Origin: Oscillospiraceae bacterium
GTDB lineage: Bacteria > Bacillota > Clostridia > Oscillospirales > Oscillospiraceae
Length of the DNA stretch: 19,956 bases
Assembly: GCA_031288675.1 (NCBI GenBank)
Contig: JAITQY010000099.1
Coordinates: forward strand, 1-19,956
Reading direction: 5' to 3'
In this document: piece by piece, positions 12,697-19,653 of the stretch
Numbering within the stretch: the first letter of the stretch is position 1
Layout: every line of letters begins with the position of its first letter
Program-made: the position numbers and the translations under genes
Notes under the pieces: model-generated
Told to the model about the DNA's origin: nothing
Databases searched by the model: none
What the model saw: only the letters and a program-made list of their open reading frames with translations

Positions 12697-14852
12697 TACC
12701 GTACCTCCAATTTAATTGACCTTTGTCCCGTGAGCGTTTCGGTGCGCTTATCCGGCTGACCAAATCCGACGTACAGTGTTCCGGAAGCTGCAGGAATGCG
12801 GACGCCATCCTCGTTTACCACAGTAAACGTGTTAGAGGAAAGCCCGACGGTAACGGTTTTCGTTTCGTTAGCCGCGATTTCAGCCTTTATAAATCCAACC
12901 AATACCGGATTAACCGGCGCGAATTCGCTGTCTGCCTTATAGTAGACTTGCACAACGTCCTTGACCGTACAGTTTCCGGGATTTTTCACCGCTGCGGTCA
13001 CGGTGTTTCCGTTACAAGACGCATCTTCTACTTTTAGGCTGCCGTAAGTCAGCCCGTAACCGAACGGATACAGCACGTCGCCGGTGAAGTAACGGTAAGT
13101 GCGGTTCGCCATACTGTAATCCAAGAAGTCCGGCAGGTCTTCATTCCTGCTATAGAACGTGACCGGCAGTTTGCCGCACGGAGAAGCCTCTCCGAACAAA
13201 ATCTTACCTACAGCCAATCCTCCGCGTCCTCCCGGATACCACGCGTTGAGGACAGCTTTGCAATGTTCGTCGGCATATCGCAAATCAAGAGCGCTTCCTG
13301 CCATAAGAACCAAAATCACGGGCTTACCAGCCGCAATAATTGCCTCTAACAGCTTGCGCTGAGGCTTAGGCAGATTGAGGTCTTTCTTGTCGCCGCCCTG
13401 AGTAGTGCCGTCAGCGTCAAAGTACGCGCGCTGGTCAAAGTCATTTCCGCCAACGTCAAAAGCGGCGTCATCCGCTCCGGAAAAGCCTTCTTCGCCCTCT
13501 ATCGTCTCATCCAAGCCAAGCACTAACACTGTTACATCCGCGTCTTCCGACGCGGCAATAGCCTCCGCCAAACGGTTATCACGCCCGGTAAGGAACTCCG
13601 ACGCGGCGCGGTACATATGGCATCCTTCCGCGTAGTGTACGCGGACTTCATCACCGACCGCGCGCCGAATGCCCTCTAATACCGTTATGTATTCGGCAGA
13701 CGTTCCGTAGTAATTGCCTTTCAGCGGAATGCGGCTGTCCGCGTTAGGTCCGATAACCGCTATCTTTTTAAGCTTTGTCTTATCAAGCGGTAAAATACCG
13801 TCATTTTTGAGAAGCACCATACTCTCAAGCGCGGCTTTATCGGCAAGGGCGCGGTTCTTGGGACTGTCGTTAGCGTCAAACGGAATAGCGTCATATTCAC
13901 TGCCCTTACCGCCGAGTATACCGAGCCTGAAGCGCGTCGTCAGAACCCGCTCCGCTGCAGAGCGAAGTTCCTGCTCCGTGGTAAGTCCGTCCTGAAGCGC
14001 GCTCATCAAGTGAAGATACGTGTTGCCGCAGTTAAGGTCACATCCGGCTTTAAGCGCCTTTGCGGCGCTCTCACGCGGGGTAGCCGTAACCTTATGATGG
14101 TTATGGAAATCCGCAATCGCCCAACAATCGGATACAACATGACCATCAAAGCCCCATTTCTCCCGTAAAATCTCTGTCAAAAGAAATTCACTTCCGCAGG
14201 CGGGTTCTCCGTAAACGGCGTTGTACGCGCCCATAACCGCTTCAACATCCGCTTCTTTGACAAGAGCTTCAAACGCCGGCAGATACGTCTCCCATAAATC
14301 CTTTTTGCTTACAACGGCATTGAACTCATGCCGCAGATGCTCCGGACCTGAATGTACGGCATAATGCTTTGCGCAGGCGGCGGTTTTAAGAGTATCGCCC
14401 TCGCCCTGCATTCCTTTAACAAACGCTACGCCAAGCGAAGCCGTCAGATATGGATCCTCGCCGTAGGTTTCGTGACCGCGTCCCCAGCGCGGGTCGCGGA
14501 AAATGTTAATGTTAGGACTCCAAAACGTCAACCCCTTGTAGATGTCGCGGTCACCGCGTTTGCTGGCGGCGTTATATTTAGCGCGACCCTCCGTTGAAAT
14601 AGCGTCAGCAACTTGAAACATCAGCTTTTCGTCGAACATCGCGGCAAGCGCGATAGCCTGCGGGAAGCTCGTTGCGGTTCCGGCGCGCGCAACACCGTGC
14701 AGCGCCTCATTCCAGTAGTTGTACTCCGGAATTCCAAGACGTTCCACCGCTTTGCTGTCGTACCGCAACTGAAAGCAAATTTCCTCCGGCGTCATCTGCG
14801 CCACTATAGCCTTAGCTTTTTCCTTAGCGAGCTGCTTCTGTTTCTTAGTCAT
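12696..14852 (-). CDS. GH3 glycoside hydrolase, beta-xylosidase type
   Basis: This 718-residue protein has the three-part layout of GH3 enzymes: TIM barrel, alpha/beta sandwich and a C-terminal fibronectin III-like domain. YWNEALHGVARAG (about 47-59) marks the beta-xylosidase/arabinofuranosidase branch. RDPRWGRGHETYGEDPYL, KHYAVH and GAYNAVYGEP follow, and HVVSDCWA holds the catalytic nucleophile Asp242, with Cys where many relatives have Trp. The second domain contains the IEGEEGF segment expected to supply the acid/base, with an extra loop (FSGADDAAFDVGG onwards). There is no signal peptide, so it is cytosolic and acts on imported oligosaccharides. A GTG at 14861 is in frame, but it directly abuts the GGAAGGGG ribosome binding site; the ATG at 14852 has proper spacing and is used. 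It overlaps xylA by one base, which favours xylosidase over glucosidase activity. Confidence 0.92.
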   Translation of the reverse strand: MTKKQKQLAKEKAKAIVAQMTPEEICFQLRYDSKAVERLGIPEYNYWNEALHGVARAGTATSFPQAIALAAMFDEKLMFQVADAISTEGRAKYNAASKRGDRDIYKGLTFWSPNINIFRDPRWGRGHETYGEDPYLTASLGVAFVKGMQGEGDTLKTAACAKHYAVHSGPEHLRHEFNAVVSKKDLWETYLPAFEALVKEADVEAVMGAYNAVYGEPACGSEFLLTEILREKWGFDGHVVSDCWAIADFHNHHKVTATPRESAAKALKAGCDLNCGNTYLHLMSALQDGLTTEQELRSAAERVLTTRFRLGILGGKGSEYDAIPFDANDSPKNRALADKAALESMVLLKNDGILPLDKTKLKKIAVIGPNADSRIPLKGNYYGTSAEYITVLEGIRRAVGDEVRVHYAEGCHMYRAASEFLTGRDNRLAEAIAASEDADVTVLVLGLDETIEGEEGFSGADDAAFDVGGNDFDQRAYFDADGTTQGGDKKDLNLPKPQRKLLEAIIAAGKPVILVLMAGSALDLRYADEHCKAVLNAWYPGGRGGLAVGKILFGEASPCGKLPVTFYSRNEDLPDFLDYSMANRTYRYFTGDVLYPFGYGLTYGSLKVEDASCNGNTVTAAVKNPGNCTVKDVVQVYYKADSEFAPVNPVLVGFIKAEIAANETKTVTVGLSSNTFTVVNEDGVRIPAASGTLYVGFGQPDKRTETLTGQRSIKLEVR

Positions 14853-14887
14853 AAGTAACACCCCTTCCGCATAATTTCATTTTCCAT

Positions 14888-14916
14888 ATCGTACCATATG
14901 CCCGGCTGAACGTCAA
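14888..14916 (-). promoter_or_regulatory. Promoter of the GH3-xylA operon
   Basis: TTGACG (14916-14911), a 17-bp spacer and TACGAT (14893-14888) on the minus strand, with TGG just ahead of the -10 box as an extended -10. The expected start is near 14881, giving a leader of about 29 nt. No catabolite-repression (cre) box is obvious. Confidence 0.7.
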
Positions 14917-14936
14917 GGGCGAATTACGGTCGCGCA

Positions 14937-16130
14937 TTAATTGTAATAGTCATTGTCGCGCCAAGGAGTTCCGACCTGAAGCTTACGCTCCGCCTGAACG
15001 TCGAGAAGCTCCCCGATAAGGCGGTTGGACAGCAGAAATCCTCTCGGGGTAAAGCTGTACCGGTCATCGTTCCGGATTACAAAATCTAATTTAATAAAAT
15101 CCTGCAAGGTGCTTTCAATGCTGTCAAAGCCTCCGCGGTAGATGGCATTATACTCATCTCTGCAAATACCAAGAGAAGTCCGCATTCCGAGCATAATGTA
15201 GTCCGCCGCGCGCTCGTAAGAGGAAAGATACTCCGTTTCATCCGGTATCGTGATTGCGGTATTATTTTTAACGGCAGCAATATAGCTTTCCGGGTCGGTC
15301 AGGTACTTGTAGCGCACATCGCCGAAATAGGACGCGGCTGAACTTCCGAAGCCCACATACGGTTCAAGCGTCCAATATTTGAGGTTGTGTTTGGACTCTC
15401 TGCCCGGCTTGGCGAAGTTGGAAATTTCATATTGTACGTATCCGGCGCCGGCAAGAGCGTCTACAGTATAAAGATACATATCCGCCTGCGTATCGTCGTC
15501 CGGTATATCCGGACTGCTGCGCTGATGCCATAGTTTAGTGCCTTTTTCGATTTTCAGTCCGTAAGCCGAGATGTGTTCCGGCTGCAAGCGAACCGCCTGC
15601 GCCAAATCCTCCGCCCAGTCTTCGCGCGTTTGCCCTGGTAATCCGTAAATAAGGTCAATGCTGAGGTTGTCAAACTTAGCCGCACGAATGTGTTCAATGG
15701 CGTCGAGAGCTTCTTCGCGGTCATGCGCCCTTCCGATTCTTTTAAGCTTCACATCACTGAAACTTTGGATACCGAGTGATACTCGATTGAACCCCGCTTT
15801 GCGAAGTTCTTTGAACTCGTCTAATTTAACGCTTTCAGGGTTGGCTTCAAGCGTGACCTCACCGTCTACAAGCACCTTGCATTGCTGCTTCATAAGCTCA
15901 AAAATATCTATAAGGCGCTTCGCTCCGAAACGGGTAGGCGTTCCGCCTCCGAAGTATACCGTATCAACGTAGAACGCGTCCAGCCTCGGCGCAAACTCTT
16001 TGATGTGAGTTTTAACCGCGTCGTGGTATGAGGGCATAAGTTCGTTTTTGCCTTCGTATGAAACGAAGTCGCAGTATGCGCATTTTGAGAGACAAAACGG
16101 CGTGTGAATGTAGATTCCGATAGTTTTCAT
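14937..16130 (-). CDS. hemW: Radical SAM heme chaperone HemW (coproporphyrinogen III oxidase-like)
   Basis: This is a 397-residue radical SAM protein. The [4Fe-4S] motif CLSKCAYC has Cys13, 17 and 20. VYFGGGTPT (about 59-67), the EANPES segment, FNRVSLGIQSF and DLIYGLPGQT are the SAM-domain signatures, and a C-terminal HemN-type domain follows. The Phe after the third Cys sits two residues on (CDF), as in HemW; true HemN has an extra conserved Cys and N-terminal extension that are absent here. Current knowledge assigns HemW to heme delivery to membrane proteins, not to coproporphyrinogen oxidation. The ATG at 16130 fits the family N-terminus closely (IYIHTPFC), but it has no clear Shine-Dalgarno. 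It lies 40 bp behind the SDR gene and may be co-transcribed with it. Confidence 0.93.
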   Translation of the reverse strand: MKTIGIYIHTPFCLSKCAYCDFVSYEGKNELMPSYHDAVKTHIKEFAPRLDAFYVDTVYFGGGTPTRFGAKRLIDIFELMKQQCKVLVDGEVTLEANPESVKLDEFKELRKAGFNRVSLGIQSFSDVKLKRIGRAHDREEALDAIEHIRAAKFDNLSIDLIYGLPGQTREDWAEDLAQAVRLQPEHISAYGLKIEKGTKLWHQRSSPDIPDDDTQADMYLYTVDALAGAGYVQYEISNFAKPGRESKHNLKYWTLEPYVGFGSSAASYFGDVRYKYLTDPESYIAAVKNNTAITIPDETEYLSSYERAADYIMLGMRTSLGICRDEYNAIYRGGFDSIESTLQDFIKLDFVIRNDDRYSFTPRGFLLSNRLIGELLDVQAERKLQVGTPWRDNDYYN

Positions 16131-16170
16131 AAAGATAGCCGAATTAATAATTAGAGTATAAAAGGAGTAC

Positions 16171-16968
16171 TCAAATCACCGCGGCAAACCCTCCGTCAAT
16201 GTTGACGTCCGCGCCGTTAAGGTAATCTGAGGCTTTGGACGCAAGAAATACTGCGGCTCCCATTAAGTCTGCCGGCGTACCCCAGCGTCCTGTCGCAATC
16301 CTGCCTGTGATATGGTCGAAAAACGCTTTGTCCTCACTGACCGCCGCGTTAACATCTGTTTGGAAAAATCCCGGGCAGATGCAGTTGGTCTGAATATTGT
16401 AACGCGCAAGCTCGTTGGCAAATGACTTAGTAATACCGAGTATCCCGTGTTTTGCCGTGACATAGCTTGGGCATTTGGAATCCGCAGTGTAGCTCAGCGC
16501 ACTGCCGATATTGATAATTTTCCCTCCGCCGTTCGCCGCCATAATTTTAGCGACATCGTGAGAGAGGTAGTAAACCGCTTTCAGGTTGAGTTCCACAACG
16601 CGGTCGTATTGTTCGTCGGGAAAGTCAAGGAAGTTCTGAAAGTGGTTCGTCGCCGCATTATTGACAAGGACGTCAATCTTGCCAAACGCTTTCAGACACG
16701 CGTCCACCGCATTTTTGCGGTCAGCAGGCTTGGATAAATCACTCTGAACGGAAGCGTAACGTACGCCCTCCGCTTCGACAAGCGTTTTGACTTCATCATC
16801 GGCGTGACTGTGACGCGTTACGAATACGTCAGCGCCAGCCTTGGCAAACGCAACCGCATAGCCCATTCCAAGCCCTTTGTTTCCGCCGGTAATCAGCGCG
16901 GCTTTGCCGTCAAGCCGGAACCAGTCCATTGAAAACGATTTTATCGCGTTCGTAAATTCTGTGTTCAT
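16171..16968 (-). CDS. Short-chain dehydrogenase/reductase, KduD/gluconate dehydrogenase-like
   Basis: This 265-residue cytosolic classical SDR uses NAD(P)H. The nucleotide loop is TGGNKGLG (27-34), NNAA is at 103-106, the structural Asn lies in ELNLKAVYYLS, and the catalytic triad is Ser156, Tyr169 and Lys173 (SYVTAK). The C-terminal part (GRWGTPADLMGAAVFLASKASDYLNG, then VDGG-like NIDGG) resembles 2-deoxy-D-gluconate 3-dehydrogenase KduD and gluconate 5-dehydrogenases, so the substrate is probably a sugar acid. No pectin or gluconate pathway genes are nearby to settle it. The ORF is open 40 codons further up, into upp, but the ATG at 16968 has AGGAG 8 nt upstream and starts the normal fold. 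It follows upp by 80 bp on the same strand and may share its transcript. Confidence 0.9.
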   Translation of the reverse strand: MNTEFTNAIKSFSMDWFRLDGKAALITGGNKGLGMGYAVAFAKAGADVFVTRHSHADDEVKTLVEAEGVRYASVQSDLSKPADRKNAVDACLKAFGKIDVLVNNAATNHFQNFLDFPDEQYDRVVELNLKAVYYLSHDVAKIMAANGGGKIINIGSALSYTADSKCPSYVTAKHGILGITKSFANELARYNIQTNCICPGFFQTDVNAAVSEDKAFFDHITGRIATGRWGTPADLMGAAVFLASKASDYLNGADVNIDGGFAAVI

Positions 16969-17048
16969 AATAGTTCTCCTGTCTTTAAGTAAGCGCAAGG
17001 CGGATACTTCACTTGAAAGGACTGTGCGCAACGGCGCAATCCCGGAAC

Positions 17049-17675
17049 CTACTTCGTCCCCCAAAGGCGGTCGCCTGCGTCGCCGCAACCGGGAACAATG
17101 TATCCGTTTTCGTTAAGACGCTCATCAAGCGACGCGGCATAAACGGTAACGTCCGGATATTGCTCCTCCAGTTTCTTAACTCCCTCCGGCGCGGCGAAAA
17201 GGCAGATCATACTGATTTGCTTAACCCCCTGCTCACGCAGTATCTCAATCGCGGCAAGGGCAGAACCGGCGGTAGCAAGCATAGGATCAAGTATAAAAAC
17301 GTGCTTATTTTCAATCTCCGATGGAACTTTATAATAGTATTTTACAGGTTTAAGAGTAGCTTCGTCGCGGTATAACCCGATATGCCCGAGGCGCGCGTTC
17401 GGCATAAACTTCAGCAGACCGTCCACAAGTCCAAGTCCTGCGCGAAGAATAGGCAGGAACACATAATCATTCTCGTCCAACGCGTAACCTGTGGTCGCGC
17501 AAATCGGAGACGTAACCTCGTATAGTTTCAGCGGAGCGTCGCGCAGCGCCTCATAGCAAAGGATTTGAGCAAGTTCTCCGGCAAGCTCGCGGAATACTTT
17601 GGTAGTTGTGGCGGCGCTGCGCAGAATGCTGATTTTGTGCCGCACGGGCGAAGTGTCTATCAATTTGAAACTCAT
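17049..17675 (-). CDS. upp: Uracil phosphoribosyltransferase
   Basis: This 208-residue cytosolic enzyme converts uracil and PRPP to UMP in pyrimidine salvage. The family marks are all in place: VRHKISILR near the N-terminus, ILRAGLGLVDGLL (about 76-88), the PRPP loop ILDPMLATAGSAL (about 128-140), and the uracil-binding C-terminus GYIVPGCGDAGDRLWGTK. Length is the usual 208-210. The ATG at 17675 has GAGG about 9 nt upstream. It lies 63 bp behind the uraA reading frame on the same strand, the usual upp-uraA salvage pairing. With uraA disrupted, upp would depend on another uracil source or on intracellular uracil, and could also suffer polarity from the upstream frameshift. Confidence 0.97.
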   Translation of the reverse strand: MSFKLIDTSPVRHKISILRSAATTTKVFRELAGELAQILCYEALRDAPLKLYEVTSPICATTGYALDENDYVFLPILRAGLGLVDGLLKFMPNARLGHIGLYRDEATLKPVKYYYKVPSEIENKHVFILDPMLATAGSALAAIEILREQGVKQISMICLFAAPEGVKKLEEQYPDVTVYAASLDERLNENGYIVPGCGDAGDRLWGTK

Positions 17676-17738
17676 TTTGATAATCCTCAGTTAATGTAGT
17701 AAGCGTAAGAAAGATATTAGCCGCAGGGAACGAAGCAG

Positions 17739-19026
17739 TTAATTCTCCTCTTTGTCCGGAAGCGCAATATTAAGAATAATACCAATAATTGCCGCAAGGC
17801 TCATTCCGGATATTGAGAGCGCGACATTTCCGGTGGCTATCGTCACGACGCTTCCGCCGAGACCGAGAACTAACATAGCACAGCTTACGACGATGTTCTT
17901 TGTCTTATTGAAGTCAACCTGATTCTTGACAAGTACTTTCAAACCGTTGACGGCAATAAAACCGTACAGCAGGATGGAAACTCCGCCGAGTACCGAGCCC
18001 GGAATCGCGCTGATGAGCGCCGTAAGCTTTCCAAGAAACCCGAAAATTATCGCAATCAATGCCGCGAGCTTAATAACGAATGAGGACGCAACGCGCGTCA
18101 TTCCGACCACGCTGGTGTTCTCGCCGTATGTGGTGTTAGCAGGACCGCCGAGTAAACCCGCGACGAACGTCGCAATACCGTCGCCTAACAAGGTGCGGTC
18201 AAGTCCCGGATCTTTGACTAAATCTTTGCCGATGATTTGCCCGAGCGCGGTGTGGTCGCCGATGTGTTCACAAATCGTAACCAGAGCTACCGGGACGATA
18301 GTAAGCAGCGCGCCGCCGCTAATCGAATAAGTAACAAACGGGAACTCGAACTTAGGTATTGAGAACCATCCAGCTTCCCTGACCGGCGTAAAATCGACTA
18401 TGCCCATTATAACGGATACGACATAGCCCGCGATGATTCCTACAAGGAACGGAATTATCTTAAGGAAGCGCGCCCTGCCCTTAGCATAAATTGCGGCGAT
18501 TATCGTGACAACGAACGTAACGACGGCGGCGACTATCGTTTTCCAGTCCACTATACCGCCGGTAAGTCCGATACTGCTGATTGCCGTAGGAGCAAGTCCA
18601 AGTCCGATAATCATAATCATCGGACCGATGATTATCGGAGGCAGGATTTTGTCGATCCAGTTCTTGCCGGCAATCTTAATCACGACAGCGATAATTATAT
18701 AGACGATGCCGACGCACATTACGCCGGTGAAAGCTCCGTCATTGCCATCAAGCAAATATCCCGCCGCGACCGGAGCGATAAACGCAAACGAGCTTCCCAA
18801 ATACACGGGGGATTTGCTTTTTACACACAGCGCGTAAATCAGGGTCCCGATACCGGAGGTCACAAGCGCAACAGGAATCGTCAGTACCTCTGTGCCGGCG
18901 GCGGCGTTTACCAGGATAGGAACCGCCGAACATAGCGAATACGTGCTGTATCGCTAATATCAAGCTTTGGAGAATAGGCGGACGTTCATGAACGTCATAG
19001 AGCAATTTTTCGGTTTGGCTGTTCAT
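17739..19026 (-). pseudogene. uraA: Uracil permease (NCS2 family), frameshifted near the N-terminus
   Basis: UraA is the proton-driven uracil importer of the inner membrane. The reading frame starts well at the ATG at 19026 (AAGGAG upstream) with ERPPILQSLILAIQHVFAMFG, the standard UraA start. At about 18924 the homology jumps frame and continues as VPILVNAAAGTEVLTIPVAL, TSGIGTL and PVYLGSSFAFIAPV, and then to a normal C-terminus at 17739, including the ICEHIGD, NTTYGEN and FGFLGKLTALI segments. The family has ATVLVP between FAMFG and PILVN. Here only one stray base separates the GGC and GTT codons, so about 11 nt are missing. The first-frame product stops being UraA-like after 33 residues. 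A GTG at 18863 could start a truncated protein lacking the first helix and a half, but it has no good ribosome binding site. I call it a pseudogene unless the deletion is an assembly error. Confidence 0.85.
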
Positions 19027-19062
19027 CGAATTGTTACTCCTTTAGATATTGTATTTTCTGAC

Positions 19063-19091
19063 AGTATACCCGATTTTTTGCTAATTGTCAA
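19063..19091 (-). promoter_or_regulatory. Promoter of uraA-upp
   Basis: TTGACA (19091-19086), a 17-bp spacer and TATACT (19068-19063) on the minus strand. The expected start is near 19056, giving a leader of only about 30 nt. That is too short to hold a PyrR-type attenuator, so no such control is visible. Confidence 0.88.
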
Positions 19092-19102
19092 GGAGAAGTT
19101 GA

Positions 19103-19250
19103 GGTTAATCATTAGTCGGCAGTCGTGAGTAGACAGTGGACGGGGGACGGGGGACGGGGGGATTGCAAGTTGCAAATGGCAAGTTGGGAATTAGGACGGG
19201 GAAACGAGGGATGTTAATCATTAAATATTAGTCATTAATCATTACACCTG
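19103..19250. repeat. Noncoding simple-repeat stretch: ATTAGTC units and GGGGGAC tandem
   Basis: This stretch opens with AATCATTAGTC and AGTCGTGAGTAGACAGT units. It then has three back-to-back G-runs separated by AC (19142-19146, 19149-19153, 19156-19161). A TTGCAAGTTGCAAATGGCAAGTT-like triple follows, and TTAATCATTAAATATTAGTC units come after it. The unit types match those at 1602-1743. No ORF is present. Confidence 0.65.
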
Positions 19251-19320
19251 TATTATAGCACAAAGTTTCTGATTTGTCAAGAGAATATCTGCGTGTAATA
19301 GTAAATAATTTGTGAACAAC
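19251..19320. repeat. Dispersed 70-bp promoter-bearing repeat, copy B
   Basis: This is the second copy of the element at 1532-1601, with the same length and orientation and 61 of 70 positions matching by hand count. On the minus strand it carries an intact promoter, TTGACA (19280-19275), a 17-bp spacer and TATAAT (19257-19252). This promoter points toward uraA about 225 bp away, with no gene in between. Confidence 0.8.
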
Positions 19321-19357
19321 GAGCCTGAACGTTGCTTGTTACGCACAAATTTTACCC

Positions 19358-19386
19358 TTGACAAAAAACTAAAATTGTGCTATACT
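19358..19386 (+). promoter_or_regulatory. Promoter of the small basic-protein gene
   Basis: TTGACA (19358-19363), a 17-bp spacer and TATACT (19381-19386), with TGTGC ahead of the -10 box. Predicted start is near 19393, leaving a short leader with a full AGGAGG at 19403-19408. This is the only plus-strand promoter I can support in the window. Confidence 0.9.
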
Positions 19387-19416
19387 GCGATTTACTTAAA
19401 TTAGGAGGGCAAATAA

Positions 19417-19623
19417 ATGACTAAATTTATCCCGTATGAGAAGCTGTCCAAAAAAGCGAAAAAGCGGCTTGATTCAAGCAGGCGGGGTTCCTGGGGCGAG
19501 ATTTCTCCGGTAACGAGAACTTCACCTAACCCTAAAGCATATGACCGCAGCACTCAGAAACGGCTGACGGACCAAGAAGTCCGACAGCCGTTTTATTGTA
19601 GGTATTTTACAGGGATTGCCTAA
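19417..19623 (+). CDS. Small basic protein whose terminator lies inside the ORF
   Basis: This is a 68-codon ORF with a strong promoter, a perfect AGGAGG 8 nt before the ATG, and a strong intrinsic terminator, so it is almost certainly expressed. The first 49 residues are very basic (14 Lys/Arg against 4 acidic) and include KLSKKAKKR, RRGSWGEISPVTR and PNPKAYDRS. I recall similar short clostridial proteins with an NPVTR-like motif but know no function. The terminator hairpin covers codons 48-59 and its U-tract codons 58-61. The stop codon at 19621 is some 25 nt past the expected transcript end, so most mRNA would lack a stop codon. This is the arrangement of genes for the alternative ribosome-rescue factors ArfA and BrfA. 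I infer, without homology, that it may encode a rescue factor or another tmRNA-controlled protein. Confidence 0.7.
   Translation: MTKFIPYEKLSKKAKKRLDSSRRGSWGEISPVTRTSPNPKAYDRSTQKRLTDQEVRQPFYCRYFTGIA
19558..19597 (+). terminator. Strong intrinsic terminator inside the end of the small ORF
   Basis: AAACGGCTG (19558-19566) pairs with 19585-19593, then one A/A mismatch, then CGGAC (19568-19572) with GTCCG (19579-19583), with a 6-nt loop. The tail is TTTTATT (19591-19597). On the minus strand the tail is only TTT, so the signal mainly serves plus-strand transcription, although it also sits between convergent genes. Confidence 0.9.
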
Positions 19624-19653
19624 TAGCACAATGCCGCGATGCTGCAAACGGCG

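Noticed and set aside
16969..17088. Extended Arg-rich N-terminus of the SDR protein
   Set aside because: It overlaps the end of upp, has no family resemblance, and the internal ATG at 16968 has a strong AGGAG site.
17739..18863. UraA as an intact 374-aa gene starting at GTG 18863
   Set aside because: The homologous N-terminus, with promoter and ribosome binding site, lies upstream in another frame; the GTG is an internal codon of the family alignment.
19103..19250. CRISPR-like array in the repeated noncoding stretch
   Set aside because: Units are short, unequal and degenerate, with no regular spacer length and no cas gene nearby.
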